Shown piece after piece: positions 28,302 to 37,264 of a DNA stretch of 64,000 nucleotides. The translations under genes and the position numbers were made by a program. Each line of letters starts with the position of its first letter. The stretch's first letter is position 1. The notes under the pieces are model-generated. The model was not told where the DNA came from. It did not search any database and saw nothing but the letters and a program-made list of their open reading frames with translations. Source of the DNA: Iocasia fonsfrigidae (lineage in GTDB: Bacteria; Bacillota; Halanaerobiia; Halanaerobiales; DTU029); the NCBI RefSeq assembly GCF_017751145.1, contig NZ_CP046640.1, positions 786,137 to 850,136 on the forward strand, in the 5' to 3' direction.

Positions 28302-28479
28302 AAGTGTGTGTTCGAAAAGGCATAAATAGGGGATTATATATCCCTGAACGAAGTTAAGGTGCAACCTTAAACTGTTCTTCTGTGCTCTAGTCAAATACGG
28401 AGTACCTGTGGTGTTACCGTTGAGTGAAGGGATATATAATCCCCAGCGGTATATACTGATACTTTTCGAACAGACTCTT
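28302..28479. mobile_element. MITE-like inverted-repeat element, copy 1 (178 bp)
   Basis: Terminal inverted repeats of 18 bp (28302-28319 and 28462-28479) differ at two positions and share the core TGTTCGAAAAG. A second perfect 17-bp inverted repeat lies inside (28329-28345 and 28428-28444). No coding capacity. A shorter copy is at 41758-41883. I see no convincing target duplication. The rest of the 28172-28495 spacer has no gene. Confidence 0.8.
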
Positions 28480-28495
28480 TAATAGGAGGCCGTGC

Positions 28496-29614
28496 ATGAA
28501 AATAGTAAAGTTTGAAACATGGTGGGTAAAACGCGATAAATGTTTTTTTGATGAAAAACGACAGGGCGGAAGTAAAATGCCCTGGGATGTTGTTGTTATA
28601 AAGATTAGCACTGATACTGGAATAGAAGGAATCGCTACAGCTCTGGCCGCTAGATCGGGAGCGGTAACTGAGGGATATTTGCAAGACAATATCGGCCCTA
28701 TATTAATAGGTAGAGATTCCTATGACCGGGAAGCTATCTGGCAAGAACTATGGAATCTCGACAGACACTTGTGTTTTTTTCCAGTGTATTTGCCAGGGCC
28801 TGTAGATGTAGCCTTATGGGATATTGCCTCAAAAGCGGCAGGGCTGCCACTATATAAATATTTAGGTGCTTATAAAAACAAGTTACCAGTATATGCCAGT
28901 GGTCTTTTTCATGAGACAGTGGAAGAATATGTAGAAGAAGTTTTATACTATCAATCGAAAGGAATTAAAGCTTACAAGGCGCATCCTTCAGGGCCAGTGC
29001 AGAGAGATCTGGAGATTCACCAGGCAATAAGGGATGCTGTTGGAGATGATTATATTTTAATGAGCGACCCGGTGGCAGAGTATAGTTTAGATGAAGCAAT
29101 AAAAATAGCCAGGCAGCTAGAGCAGTTAAATTATTTATGGCTAGAAGAACCTTTTAGAGATTTTGAGTTATATAAATATACAGAATTATGCAGAACTGTG
29201 GACATACCTATTGCGGCTACTGAGACTACCAGGGGCTGTCATTGGGGTGTTGCCCAGTCTATTGCACAAAAGGCTGCAGATATTGTCAGGGCAGATGTAT
29301 CCTGGAAGAATGGGATAACCGGGACATTGAAAATTGCTCATCTTGCAGAAGCATTTGGTCTAAGATGTGAGATACATACTACAACAATGAACTATATGGA
29401 TTTAGTGAACTTGCATGTATCATGTGCCATTAGAAATTGCGAATATTTTGAGTATTTTGTTCCAGAAGATAATTTCCAGTTTCCTATGCAGGGGAAGTTG
29501 CCTATAGATGAACAGGGAATGATTACAGTTCCAGAGGAACCGGGAGTTGGAGGAAACCTAGATTGGGAATTAATTGAAAAACAATGTGTATCCTATAAGA
29601 AATTAGAAGTATAG
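28496..29614 (+). CDS. enolase-superfamily sugar-acid dehydratase (mandelate racemase/muconate lactonizing type) 1
   Basis: A 372-residue enzyme with the capping domain (1-130) and the barrel domain. Barrel residues typical of the superfamily are visible: a Lys in KAYKAHPSG, metal ligands in LMSDPVAEY, LEEPF and AATETTRG, and a His in CEIHTT. The metal site is therefore intact. The reaction is probably dehydration of a C5-C6 aldonate or aldarate. AGGAGG lies nine bases before the ATG, just outside the inverted-repeat element. Its arginine codons are mostly AGA/AGG, unlike uxaC. Confidence 0.87.
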   Translation: MKIVKFETWWVKRDKCFFDEKRQGGSKMPWDVVVIKISTDTGIEGIATALAARSGAVTEGYLQDNIGPILIGRDSYDREAIWQELWNLDRHLCFFPVYLPGPVDVALWDIASKAAGLPLYKYLGAYKNKLPVYASGLFHETVEEYVEEVLYYQSKGIKAYKAHPSGPVQRDLEIHQAIRDAVGDDYILMSDPVAEYSLDEAIKIARQLEQLNYLWLEEPFRDFELYKYTELCRTVDIPIAATETTRGCHWGVAQSIAQKAADIVRADVSWKNGITGTLKIAHLAEAFGLRCEIHTTTMNYMDLVNLHVSCAIRNCEYFEYFVPEDNFQFPMQGKLPIDEQGMITVPEEPGVGGNLDWELIEKQCVSYKKLEV

Positions 29615-29684
29615 TTGTATCTTTCTGTCCAGGAAATTGGATAAAACCCATTATTTAAATTGAAAAATGAAAGGGTGTTCGAAA

Positions 29685-30767
29685 TTGACTAGAATTAAAG
29701 ACGTAAAAATATATAAGGCGACTTCACAAATATCGAAATCAATCGCTGATGCAACACACAGTATCTCAGACATTGCTTTCTATGTTGTGGAAATTTTTAC
29801 AAATAAGGGAACCAGAGGTCAGGGGTATTTACTGTCTTTTCATTATTCTCCTCAAGCAATAGAAGGAGCCTTAAGCGATTTAAAAACTTTTATACTAGAA
29901 GAACAGTATCATATTTATGAGACAGTTAAAATGAAAAAAGAATATGAAATTGAAACGGAATACTTCGGTAGTATAGGACTTCAAAGATGGGCAGTAGCAA
30001 CCTTTAATATCGCAATGTGGGATGCCTGGGGTCATGAACTTAATCAACCTATCTGGAAGATTCTTGGGGGAAGTAATATTAAAATACCTGTCTATGGAAG
30101 TGGTGGCTGGTTATCTTATACTGATGAAGAATTACTCGAGGAAGTAATGGATTATAAAAAACGTGGATTTACAGCGGTGAAGATAAAAGTTGGTTCAAAA
30201 GATATTGAAAGGGATATTATCCGTATAAAAAAAGTAAGAGAAGCAGTAGGAACAAATATAAAAATTATGATTGATGCCAATCAGGGTATGGATGTACCTT
30301 CAGCTGTTAAGCTTTCTAAACTGGCATCCGATATGGGTATTCATTGGTTTGAAGAGCCAATTGTACATGATGATTTTTCTGGTTATGAAATTATCCGTCG
30401 CAAAACAAGTATTGCACTAGCTATGGGTGAAAGAGAATATGATTGTACAGCTTTAAAAGAACTTATTAGAAGAAATGCTTTAGACTTATGGCAACCAGAT
30501 ATTATAAGAATAGGTGGGGTTGAAGAATGGAGGAATTCAGCTGCCCTGGCTAGTCTAAACAATATTCCAGTGCTACCACACTATTATAAAGATTATGATG
30601 TTCCATTACTTACTACAATTTCTAAACCTTATGGAGCAGAATCATTTGATTGGATTGATGAAATTATAGATAATCGTATGCTTATAGAAAGTGGCTATGT
30701 ATATCCACGTCAAGGTAATGGTTGGGGCTTTAGATTTAGAGAAGAGTTCTTAAATGAGGTGAAATAA
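29685..30767 (+). CDS. enolase-superfamily sugar-acid dehydratase (mandelate racemase type) 2
   Basis: A 360-residue paralogue of the previous gene. It has the K-x-K pair in AVKIKVGS, metal ligands in MIDANQGM, FEEPIV and AMGEREYD, and a His in VLPHYYKD. This resembles the mandelate-racemase subgroup of sugar-acid dehydratases/epimerases. I prefer the start TTG 29685, seven bases after AAAGGGTG, to ATG 29667, which has no ribosome site. Its stop overlaps the start of the next SDR gene, so they are coupled. Confidence 0.87.
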   Translation: MTRIKDVKIYKATSQISKSIADATHSISDIAFYVVEIFTNKGTRGQGYLLSFHYSPQAIEGALSDLKTFILEEQYHIYETVKMKKEYEIETEYFGSIGLQRWAVATFNIAMWDAWGHELNQPIWKILGGSNIKIPVYGSGGWLSYTDEELLEEVMDYKKRGFTAVKIKVGSKDIERDIIRIKKVREAVGTNIKIMIDANQGMDVPSAVKLSKLASDMGIHWFEEPIVHDDFSGYEIIRRKTSIALAMGEREYDCTALKELIRRNALDLWQPDIIRIGGVEEWRNSAALASLNNIPVLPHYYKDYDVPLLTTISKPYGAESFDWIDEIIDNRMLIESGYVYPRQGNGWGFRFREEFLNEVK

Positions 30768-31531
30768 TGGAGAGTAATACAGCAAATACCTTAGAACGAT
30801 TGTTTTCATTGGAAGGAAGAGTAGGCATTGTTACTGGTGCTTCAAGCGGTATTGGAGAAGGCATAGCAAAAGTTTTAGCAGATGTAGGTGCTAAGGTTTA
30901 TGACTTAAGTAGAAGTGGAAAGGGTTCAATTGAGCATGATAATATTGTAAGAATACCAGTAGATATTACAGATAGTAAGAATGTGAAAAAAGTTGTAAGT
31001 GAAATCGGTGAAAAAGAAGGCTTAGATTTTTTAATCAATAATGCCGGGACTACTAAAAGATGGCGCGCAGAAGATGTAAATGAAGAATTCTGGAATGAGA
31101 TACATCATCTTAACCTGGATGCTGTGTTTTACATGAGTCAATATGCCTATCCTTATTTGAAAAAATCTAAGCACATAGGACGCATTGTTAATATTTCTTC
31201 AATGGCAGCACATTTAGGATTTAGAGAAGTTGTACCCTATTGTTCTACTAAAGCAGGAGTAACTGGTATTACACGAGGATTAGCCGTTGAATGGGTGAAT
31301 GATAATATATTAGTTAACTCAGTAGCACCAGGCTGGATTCCTTCAAAAATGAGTATTAAAGTGATGGATGATGATAGGAAGGCTAAAATTCTTGGTAGAA
31401 TGCCCCTACATAAATTTGGGGAACCAGAAGATATTGGAACCATGGTCTTATATCTTATTAGTAAGGCGGGGAAATATATTACCGGGCAAGATTTTGCAGT
31501 AGATGGAGGGGCCTTAAGTTATGGATACTAA
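30767..31531 (+). CDS. SDR-family oxidoreductase
   Basis: A 254-residue short-chain dehydrogenase with TGASSGIGEGIA (cofactor), NNAGTT, Ser in NISSMAAHLG and Tyr-Lys in PYCSTKAGV. It overlaps the preceding dehydratase by one base (TAATG). Together with the two enolase-superfamily enzymes it forms a second sugar-acid module. Its likely role is oxidation or reduction of a sugar acid or keto-deoxy acid, but no substrate can be assigned. Confidence 0.87.
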   Translation: MESNTANTLERLFSLEGRVGIVTGASSGIGEGIAKVLADVGAKVYDLSRSGKGSIEHDNIVRIPVDITDSKNVKKVVSEIGEKEGLDFLINNAGTTKRWRAEDVNEEFWNEIHHLNLDAVFYMSQYAYPYLKKSKHIGRIVNISSMAAHLGFREVVPYCSTKAGVTGITRGLAVEWVNDNILVNSVAPGWIPSKMSIKVMDDDRKAKILGRMPLHKFGEPEDIGTMVLYLISKAGKYITGQDFAVDGGALSYGY

Positions 31532-31603
31532 TATAATGAAAGACATTTGAGAATTAATTACAAGAACTTCTTACAAAATGTTTAAATATATTGATGTTGT
31601 TTT

Positions 31604-31639
31604 AATTCCTTGGTTATATATAATCAAGGAATTTTTTAT
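31604..31639 (+). terminator. intrinsic terminator after the sugar-acid module
   Basis: AATTCCTTG near 31604-31612 pairs with CAAGGAATT near 31625-31633, extended by an AT stem, and TTTT follows. It separates the sugar-acid genes from the liv/D-alanine locus. The remaining spacer to 31853 holds the promoter and operator listed next. Confidence 0.8.
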
Positions 31640-31706
31640 ACAGGCATTTTGATGTTATGTAAATGTGATATAACATTCATAAATGAATTATATTTCCATA
31701 AAATAC

Positions 31707-31735
31707 TTGACAAAATGGCAAAATTAAGGTAATAT
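31707..31735 (+). promoter_or_regulatory. promoter of the liv-like ABC transporter operon
   Basis: TTGACA (31707-31712), a 17-bp spacer and TAATAT (31730-31735). Confidence 0.8.
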
Positions 31736-31740
31736 AAGAG

Positions 31741-31790
31741 ATAAGTTAACAAAAACATAACAAAGACATAACATAAAAAATGATATACTA
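31741..31790. promoter_or_regulatory. candidate operator shared with the second TRAP operon (site A)
   Basis: Begins six bases after the -10 box. It has ATAAGTTA, then ACATAA at 31755 and again at 31766 (11-bp period), then ACATAAAAAATGATATA. The same parts in the same order occur at 38030-38067 behind the TRAP promoter. I infer it is the binding site of the XRE-cupin regulator at 37261-37803. Confidence 0.65.
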
Positions 31791-31853
31791 TTAAACAAAT
31801 TTTAACTATTGCAGAGAGACTGCAAAATAGATTTATAAATAGGGGTGATCTTA

Positions 31854-32633
31854 ATGAGTGATATTGCCAAGGAAAGGATTATTTTGCATGTAGAAAATTT
31901 AAGAAAGCATTTTGGCGGTGTTAAGGCTGTTGATGGTTGTAATCTGGAGGTTGAGAAAGGTAGAATTACTGGTTTGATTGGTCCCAATGGTGCAGGTAAA
32001 ACCACAACCTTTAGATGTATTACTGGCTTTCACAAACCAGATTCAGGTGTTGTCCGTTTAAAAGGGAAAGAGATTAGTGGTTTGCCTCCTTACGCGATTT
32101 TTCATAATGGACTCTGCCGTACTTTTCAATTGACTGGGCAACTGGAAAAAATGACTGTACTGGAAAATGTTATGTTGGCAGCTAAAAAGCAGTATGGAGA
32201 GGTTTTCTGGAATAATATTTTGAGGATTAAGAAGGTAAAAAAGCAGGAAGAAGAATTAATGGGGAAGGCAATGAAATTGTTGGAGCTGGTTGACTTGCAA
32301 GATAAATGGGATGTTCTGGCCGGAAGTCTTTCGGTTGGTCAGAAAAGATTAGTTGAATTTGCCAGGACAGAGATGGCAGAGCCTGAAGTGGTTTTACTTG
32401 ATGAACCCACAGCAGGTATTAATCCTACATTAATTAATTCAATGGTGGAATATATTCAAAAATTTAATAAAGAAAAGGGTCGTACTTATTTAATTATTAG
32501 TCATGATATGAATTTCATGATGAAATTGTGTAACCCAATCTTTGTTATGAATATGGGAAAGACAATATTAAAGGGAAGACCTGAAGAGGTTATGGAAGAT
32601 GAGGAGGTATTAAATGCCTATTTGGGTGCTTAG
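31854..32633 (+). CDS. branched-chain-type ABC transporter ATP-binding protein (LivG-like)
   Basis: A 259-residue ATPase. Walker A GPNGAGKTTTFR, the signature LSVGQKRLVEFAR, Walker B VVLLDEPTAGINPT and a switch His in IISHDMNFMMKL are present. The AGINP segment is characteristic of LivG. ATG 31854 follows AGGGGTGA. It is the first gene of an operon with receptor and LivH/LivM permeases, but no LivF-type second ATPase is present, so it may act as a homodimer. Confidence 0.92.
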   Translation: MSDIAKERIILHVENLRKHFGGVKAVDGCNLEVEKGRITGLIGPNGAGKTTTFRCITGFHKPDSGVVRLKGKEISGLPPYAIFHNGLCRTFQLTGQLEKMTVLENVMLAAKKQYGEVFWNNILRIKKVKKQEEELMGKAMKLLELVDLQDKWDVLAGSLSVGQKRLVEFARTEMAEPEVVLLDEPTAGINPTLINSMVEYIQKFNKEKGRTYLIISHDMNFMMKLCNPIFVMNMGKTILKGRPEEVMEDEEVLNAYLGA

Positions 32634-32745
32634 TTAATCTCAGGGGAATGTGATTAAAATAATTGTAGATGTAAATGAGATTTATTTTATTTAAGATGGA
32701 GTGTACTTTTAAAACTATATTTAAAAAATCAGGGAGGAAATTCAG

Positions 32746-34017
32746 ATGAATAGAAAAATATCTTGTATTGCAATTTTTTTACTAAGCTTTTTGTTTGTAA
32801 TGACTAGCTTTGTTTTGGCTGCTCCAATTAAGATTGGTTGTATGCTTTCTTTAACTGGTTCAGGTGCACCTGAAAATGGGCCTATGCAACAGGGGGTAAT
32901 TTTAGCTGAAAAATGTATTAATGAAAGTGGAGGTATTCTCGGTCACGAATTACAGATCCTTTATACTGATGATCAGACCAAACCTGAAGCAGCAATTTCT
33001 GCGGTTAATAAGTTAGTTAAAATGAATAATATTCCTATACTCCTGGGGGGATGGTCAAGTGGTTGTTCAATTGCGGCCAGTACACTTACTATTCCTAACC
33101 AAGTAATACAGATTGGTCTTGGTTGTACCTCGCCTCAGATTGCTTATCTGGATGATAATGATTATTTTTTCCGCACCTGTCCTTCTGATGCTGGTCAAGG
33201 TGTAGCCCTGGCGATGTTGGCTAAAGAAAAAGGGTATAAGACAGCCAGTACTATGGTCGTCAATAATCAATATGGTATTGGTATTGAAGAGGTTTTCAAA
33301 GAAGCTTGGACAAAAGCTGGTGGAGAAATTTTAGATTGTATTAGGGTAGACAAATCAAAGGCTTCTTATCGTTCAGAATTGAGTAAGGTCTTTGAAAATG
33401 CTCCAGATGTGATTATTAATGCAGCTTATCCAACTGATATCACTGTTATCTTAAAGCAATGGTATCAGTTGGATTTTGGAGGTGATTGGTTAGGTGCTGA
33501 AGTAGCTAAGGCCCCTACTTTACCTAAGACGTTGGGCTATGAAATTTATGGAGATTTTGAAGGTGTTTCTACAGCGCTGCCTGAAAATGATAGTCGTAAA
33601 ATCTTCGATACTATGTGGCAGGAAAAATATGGCAATGATGAGCAATCTGTTTTTACTGCTCATGCCTTTGATGGTACTATGATTGCAGCTTTAGCTATTG
33701 AGAAAGCTGGTACAGCAACTGATCGGGAGACAATCAAAGATGCAATACGTGAGGTGGCTAATGCCCCTGGTGTAGTAGTAACAGTAAATGAGTTTGCTAA
33801 AGCTAAGGAATTGATTGCCCAGGGTAAAGATATTCAGTATGTTGGGGCTTCTGGACCTATTAACTTCGATGAAAATGGAGATGTCTCTGGTTTGTATGAA
33901 CACTGGACTGTAGGCGAAGATTTGAAATTTAAGACAGCTGGAAACTTTAAACCGGCTGAAATTTCTGACTTTGCCAGTGAAATTAATTTTAAACTACCGA
34001 TCTGGTGGGAAGAGTAA
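32746..34017 (+). CDS. branched-chain-type ABC transporter substrate-binding protein
   Basis: A 423-residue exported receptor of the Peripla_BP_6 family (LivJ/LivK-like). The signal peptide covers residues 1-24 (ending VLAA). The mature part starts PIKIGCMLSLTGSGAPENG, the typical ligand-pocket beginning, followed by GILGHELQILYTDDQTKPEAA. Ligand cannot be read from the sequence. Context with alanine racemase and a shared operator with a D-Ala-D-Ala dipeptidase cluster suggests an amino acid such as D- or L-alanine. Confidence 0.9.
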   Translation: MNRKISCIAIFLLSFLFVMTSFVLAAPIKIGCMLSLTGSGAPENGPMQQGVILAEKCINESGGILGHELQILYTDDQTKPEAAISAVNKLVKMNNIPILLGGWSSGCSIAASTLTIPNQVIQIGLGCTSPQIAYLDDNDYFFRTCPSDAGQGVALAMLAKEKGYKTASTMVVNNQYGIGIEEVFKEAWTKAGGEILDCIRVDKSKASYRSELSKVFENAPDVIINAAYPTDITVILKQWYQLDFGGDWLGAEVAKAPTLPKTLGYEIYGDFEGVSTALPENDSRKIFDTMWQEKYGNDEQSVFTAHAFDGTMIAALAIEKAGTATDRETIKDAIREVANAPGVVVTVNEFAKAKELIAQGKDIQYVGASGPINFDENGDVSGLYEHWTVGEDLKFKTAGNFKPAEISDFASEINFKLPIWWEE

Positions 34018-34028
34018 TTTAATAGATA

Positions 34029-34062
34029 GGTCTATAGTTTTACTTAAAACTATAGACCTTAT
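34029..34062 (+). terminator. intrinsic terminator/attenuator after the receptor gene
   Basis: A perfect 13-bp stem (34029-34041 with 34046-34058) around ACTT, followed by TTATTTA. It would favour receptor over permease expression. Confidence 0.75.
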
Positions 34063-34072
34063 TTATAAACAT

Positions 34073-34110
34073 GATTGTGGATAACTTTAAAGACCGACAA
34101 ATATATTTGT
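34073..34110 (+). repeat. 38-bp dispersed repeat, copy 1
   Basis: 36 of 38 bases match 61564-61601. The shared core reads GACCGACAAATATATTTGT at its right end. The downstream sequences then diverge. Confidence 0.75.
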
Positions 34111-34126
34111 CTTAGTTAAGGTGATG

Positions 34127-34161
34127 CTGAATCGACCTTGTGTTATAAAAGGAAGATTCAG
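34127..34161 (+). other. stem-loop upstream of livH
   Basis: CTGAATC (34127-34133) pairs with GATTCAG (34155-34161) and CCTT with AAGG inside it. There is no T run directly after. It follows the 38-bp repeat and may be part of the same repeated element or a processing site. Confidence 0.5.
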
Positions 34162-34230
34162 TGGGGCGGAGCATTAGAAGCGCGGTTTTTTTAGAAGCTT
34201 AAGATTTAAGTCAAAGGGGAGGTATTTAGA

Positions 34231-35085
34231 ATGCAGTTAGTAGTTAATGGTCTAATCTATGGTATAATTGTTGCGTTATCTACAATGGGGTTAACAATTA
34301 CAACGAAAATACTGGATTTTTTCAATTTTGCCCATGGTTCAATAATGACTGTTGCAGCATATCTTGTATTTTTCTTTAGTGTAATTAATGGTATTCCCTT
34401 GATTATCTCGGTTTTATTAGCAGTAGTATTTACTGTTATATTATCTCTTATACTGGATAAAATGATTTATTCCCATATGCGTCAGGCAGAATCGGTAGCT
34501 TTACTGATGACTTCGGTTGGTGTAACCTTCTGTTTGCGAAGCCTATTAAAGGTTTTTTTCGGTAGTGGTGTTAAGGGGTATGACCTCCCAGTCAGGAAAG
34601 CTATTAATATAGTTGGTTTACGTATTACTGTATATCAAATTATTATTATAATTGTTTCGCTTGTTGTAATGTTTCTTATTCATTTTTTTATGACTAAAAC
34701 TAAAATAGGTAAATCAATGAGGGCGGTAGCTGATAATGTGGATCTGGCCCGAATTTCAGGCATAGATATGGAAAGGGTTTACAGGTGGACCTGGGTACTG
34801 GGGACTGCACTGGCGGTACTTGCTGGTTTCTTTCTGGCGCTGGATACTCGTTTAGTACCGATGATGGGCTGGAATATCTTGATACCTGTCTTTGTAGCTA
34901 TGGTAATTGGGGGTATAGGAAGTATTTATGGTGCTGTAATTGGTGCTATGATTGTTGGTTTATCTATGGAAATTGCCGCTGGTTTTATTCCGCCGACTTA
35001 TAAATTAGGAATTTCTTTTTTAATGATGATTATAGTTTTGCTCTGGAGACCGATGGGTATCTTTAAAGAATCAAAGTTGAAATGA
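34231..35085 (+). CDS. branched-chain-type ABC transporter permease (LivH-like)
   Basis: A 284-residue permease with about eight membrane helices. Typical LivH features are the start LVNGLIYGIIVALSTMGLT, FNFAHGSIMTVAAY, the cytoplasmic EAA-like loop SMRAVADNVDLARISGID, and VFVAMVIGGIGSIYGAVIGAM. GGGGAGG precedes the ATG. It is followed by livM after 10 bases. Confidence 0.93.
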   Translation: MQLVVNGLIYGIIVALSTMGLTITTKILDFFNFAHGSIMTVAAYLVFFFSVINGIPLIISVLLAVVFTVILSLILDKMIYSHMRQAESVALLMTSVGVTFCLRSLLKVFFGSGVKGYDLPVRKAINIVGLRITVYQIIIIIVSLVVMFLIHFFMTKTKIGKSMRAVADNVDLARISGIDMERVYRWTWVLGTALAVLAGFFLALDTRLVPMMGWNILIPVFVAMVIGGIGSIYGAVIGAMIVGLSMEIAAGFIPPTYKLGISFLMMIIVLLWRPMGIFKESKLK

Positions 35086-35095
35086 GGTGAGTTAA

Positions 35096-36082
35096 TTGGG
35101 AGTTGTTTCCTTTATAATATTTTTTCTAACAGTTGCAGTTATTTATGCTATCTTTGCAATCGGTACAAATATTAGCTGGGGTGGTACAGGTCTTTTTAAT
35201 GTTTCAATACATGGGATGATGATTATTGGCGCATATACTACTGCTATATTAACTACAGCAGCTACCGGAACACGTTTGGGGGGATTTGGTCTTCCCTTTA
35301 TAATTGGTATTTTAGGGGCAATGCTTGCTGCCGGTCTGGCTTCTTTATTGCTTACTCCATTTATTCTTAGGCTAAAAGATAATAATTACTTTGCTTTAGG
35401 ATGTCTGGGTTTTGCTGAAATAATGAGGTTGATAGCCTTACAGGAAGAAAAAATAACTCAGGGTCCAATGGGTATAGGTATGATTCCTCAGCCCTTACGT
35501 GATTTGTTTGCTTCCCGCTTTGCTTATGATCTATTCTTTTTAGTATTAGTGATAGTAATTCTGCTTTTAGTTTATCTTCTTGTAGAAAAATTAATTAAGA
35601 GTCCCTGGGGACGTGTATTGCGCTCTATCAGGGAAGATGAGAATGTCTCTGTTTCCCTGGGAAAAAATACTTTAAATTATAAAATTCAAACCATAATAAT
35701 TTCCAGTATGTTATATGGTTTAGGTGGTGCCTTACTTGCCCATTTTTATACCTATATAACCCCTAATAATTTTGAGTCTCTCTATACTTTTATAATCTGG
35801 ATTATGATTATTGCCGGGGGTGTCGGTAATAACCTGGGGGCAATAGCTGGGGCCTTAGTAATTCGTCTGGTCTGGGAAGGTACAATCATAGCAGTTGATT
35901 ATCTACCGCCAGCTTTAGCTACCAGAATGGGAGATATCAGGTTATTTATTATAGGTCTAGTTCTAATAATTATTATGCTGCGCCGTCCTGCCGGTTTCTT
36001 TCCTGAAAGCAAAAGGGTCTCCAGATTTATTAATAAGCAAGGGATGTTAAACAAAGAGGAAAAACAGCTGGAGCTTTCTTAA
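35096..36082 (+). CDS. branched-chain-type ABC transporter permease (LivM-like)
   Basis: A 328-residue permease with eight to ten membrane helices. It has the LivM signature around GTGLFNVSIHGMMIIGAYTTA, the coupling loop SPWGRVLRSIREDENVSVSLG and IAGGVGNNLGAIAGALVI. The start is TTG 35096 behind GAGGTGAG. The next gene is alanine racemase, 48 bases downstream with its own ribosome site, so the racemase is probably in the same transcript. Confidence 0.92.
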   Translation: MGVVSFIIFFLTVAVIYAIFAIGTNISWGGTGLFNVSIHGMMIIGAYTTAILTTAATGTRLGGFGLPFIIGILGAMLAAGLASLLLTPFILRLKDNNYFALGCLGFAEIMRLIALQEEKITQGPMGIGMIPQPLRDLFASRFAYDLFFLVLVIVILLLVYLLVEKLIKSPWGRVLRSIREDENVSVSLGKNTLNYKIQTIIISSMLYGLGGALLAHFYTYITPNNFESLYTFIIWIMIIAGGVGNNLGAIAGALVIRLVWEGTIIAVDYLPPALATRMGDIRLFIIGLVLIIIMLRRPAGFFPESKRVSRFINKQGMLNKEEKQLELS

Positions 36083-36130
36083 GGATCAATAATAATAAAA
36101 TAAAAAAATTATATATAATAGGTGATCGTT

Positions 36131-37264
36131 GTGCAAAAAGATGTAATAACAAGACCAGTATGGGTTGAAGTTGACCTTGCTCAGATAAAAAATAATTTTA
36201 AAATGATTAAGGATTTAGTTGATAAAGATGTTATAATCATGCCGGTTATCAAGGCTGACGCCTATGGCCATGGGGCTATAATGATAGCTAAAGCCCTGTG
36301 TAAAGCTGGCGCTGATCGTCTGGCTGTTGCTCTGCCTGAAGAAGCGGTTGAATTGCGGAAAAGTGGAATATCTTTACCGATTCAGGTATTATTTAATATA
36401 TCTCCAGAACAGTATCGATTACTCTTTGCTTATGATTTGATTGCTACTGTTTCTGATAGCACTACCCTGGGATATTTAAATAAAGAGGCTCTGACCAAAG
36501 GTGTTAAGCTGAAGGTGCATTTGGCGGTTGATAGTGGAATGGGTCGGCAGGGTTTTCTTATAGAGGAAGGAACAGGGATTGCACGTGATATTGCAGGGTA
36601 TCAGGGGTTGGAAATAGAGGGATTAATGACTCATTTCTCCTGTGCTGATGAACGTAATAAAGCCTATACATATTATCAGTGGGCTAGATTTAATAAACTT
36701 TTGAAGGTGTTGGAAGAAAAGAATATATCTATTTCTCTTCTTCATGCCTCAAATAGTGCTGCCATACTTGATTTACCAGGTTTGCCTTTTAATATGGTCA
36801 GACCGGGGATTATTATATATGGGTTGAGGCCCTCAGAAAATATAGTTTCTAGTGATAACTTTAAAAAGGCCTTGAGCTGGAAGGCAAAGGTATCACTACT
36901 GCGGGAAATACCTGCTGGTTCTGCGCTCGGTTATGGAGGGACTTATATAACCAAACGCCCCAGTATGATAGCTACTATACCTCTTGGTTATGCTGATGGT
37001 TATCCAAGACAGTTGTCTAATAGGGGTTTTGTTCTCATCGGGGGAGAGCGAGCCCCTATCAGGGGAAGGGTATGTATGGACCAAATATTGGTTGATGTAA
37101 CTGATATTGCTGATGCTGCTTGTGGTGATGAGGTTGTGCTAATCGGTCGGCAGGGGGATTTAGAGATTACTGCTGATGACCTGGCTGAGATTTGTCAGAC
37201 CATAAATTATGAGATTGTCTGTGGAATTAGTAAAAGGGTGCCGAGAATTTATCTTAATGATTAA
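36131..37264 (+). CDS. alr: alanine racemase
   Basis: PLP-dependent interconversion of D- and L-alanine. About 377 residues. The PLP Lys is in MPVIKADAYGHGA near residue 37 and the catalytic Tyr of the other subunit's active site is in SALGYGGTY; PLGYADGYPR and GRVCMDQILVDVTD are also typical. GTG 36131 is five bases from AGGTGA (the in-frame GTG 36122 lies inside that site). It lies between a transporter and a D-Ala-D-Ala dipeptidase/TRAP cluster, which suggests a catabolic, not cell-wall, role. Its end overlaps that of the convergent regulator gene by four bases. Confidence 0.95.
   Translation: MQKDVITRPVWVEVDLAQIKNNFKMIKDLVDKDVIIMPVIKADAYGHGAIMIAKALCKAGADRLAVALPEEAVELRKSGISLPIQVLFNISPEQYRLLFAYDLIATVSDSTTLGYLNKEALTKGVKLKVHLAVDSGMGRQGFLIEEGTGIARDIAGYQGLEIEGLMTHFSCADERNKAYTYYQWARFNKLLKVLEEKNISISLLHASNSAAILDLPGLPFNMVRPGIIIYGLRPSENIVSSDNFKKALSWKAKVSLLREIPAGSALGYGGTYITKRPSMIATIPLGYADGYPRQLSNRGFVLIGGERAPIRGRVCMDQILVDVTDIADAACGDEVVLIGRQGDLEITADDLAEICQTINYEIVCGISKRVPRIYLND

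Noticed and set aside
28302-28479. Insertion sequence with transposase
   Set aside because: The element is 178 bp with no open frame and no clear target duplication, so it is at most non-autonomous.
30767-31531. FabG of fatty-acid synthesis
   Set aside because: The SDR motifs alone cannot tell, but coupling to sugar-acid dehydratase genes makes a fatty-acid role unlikely.
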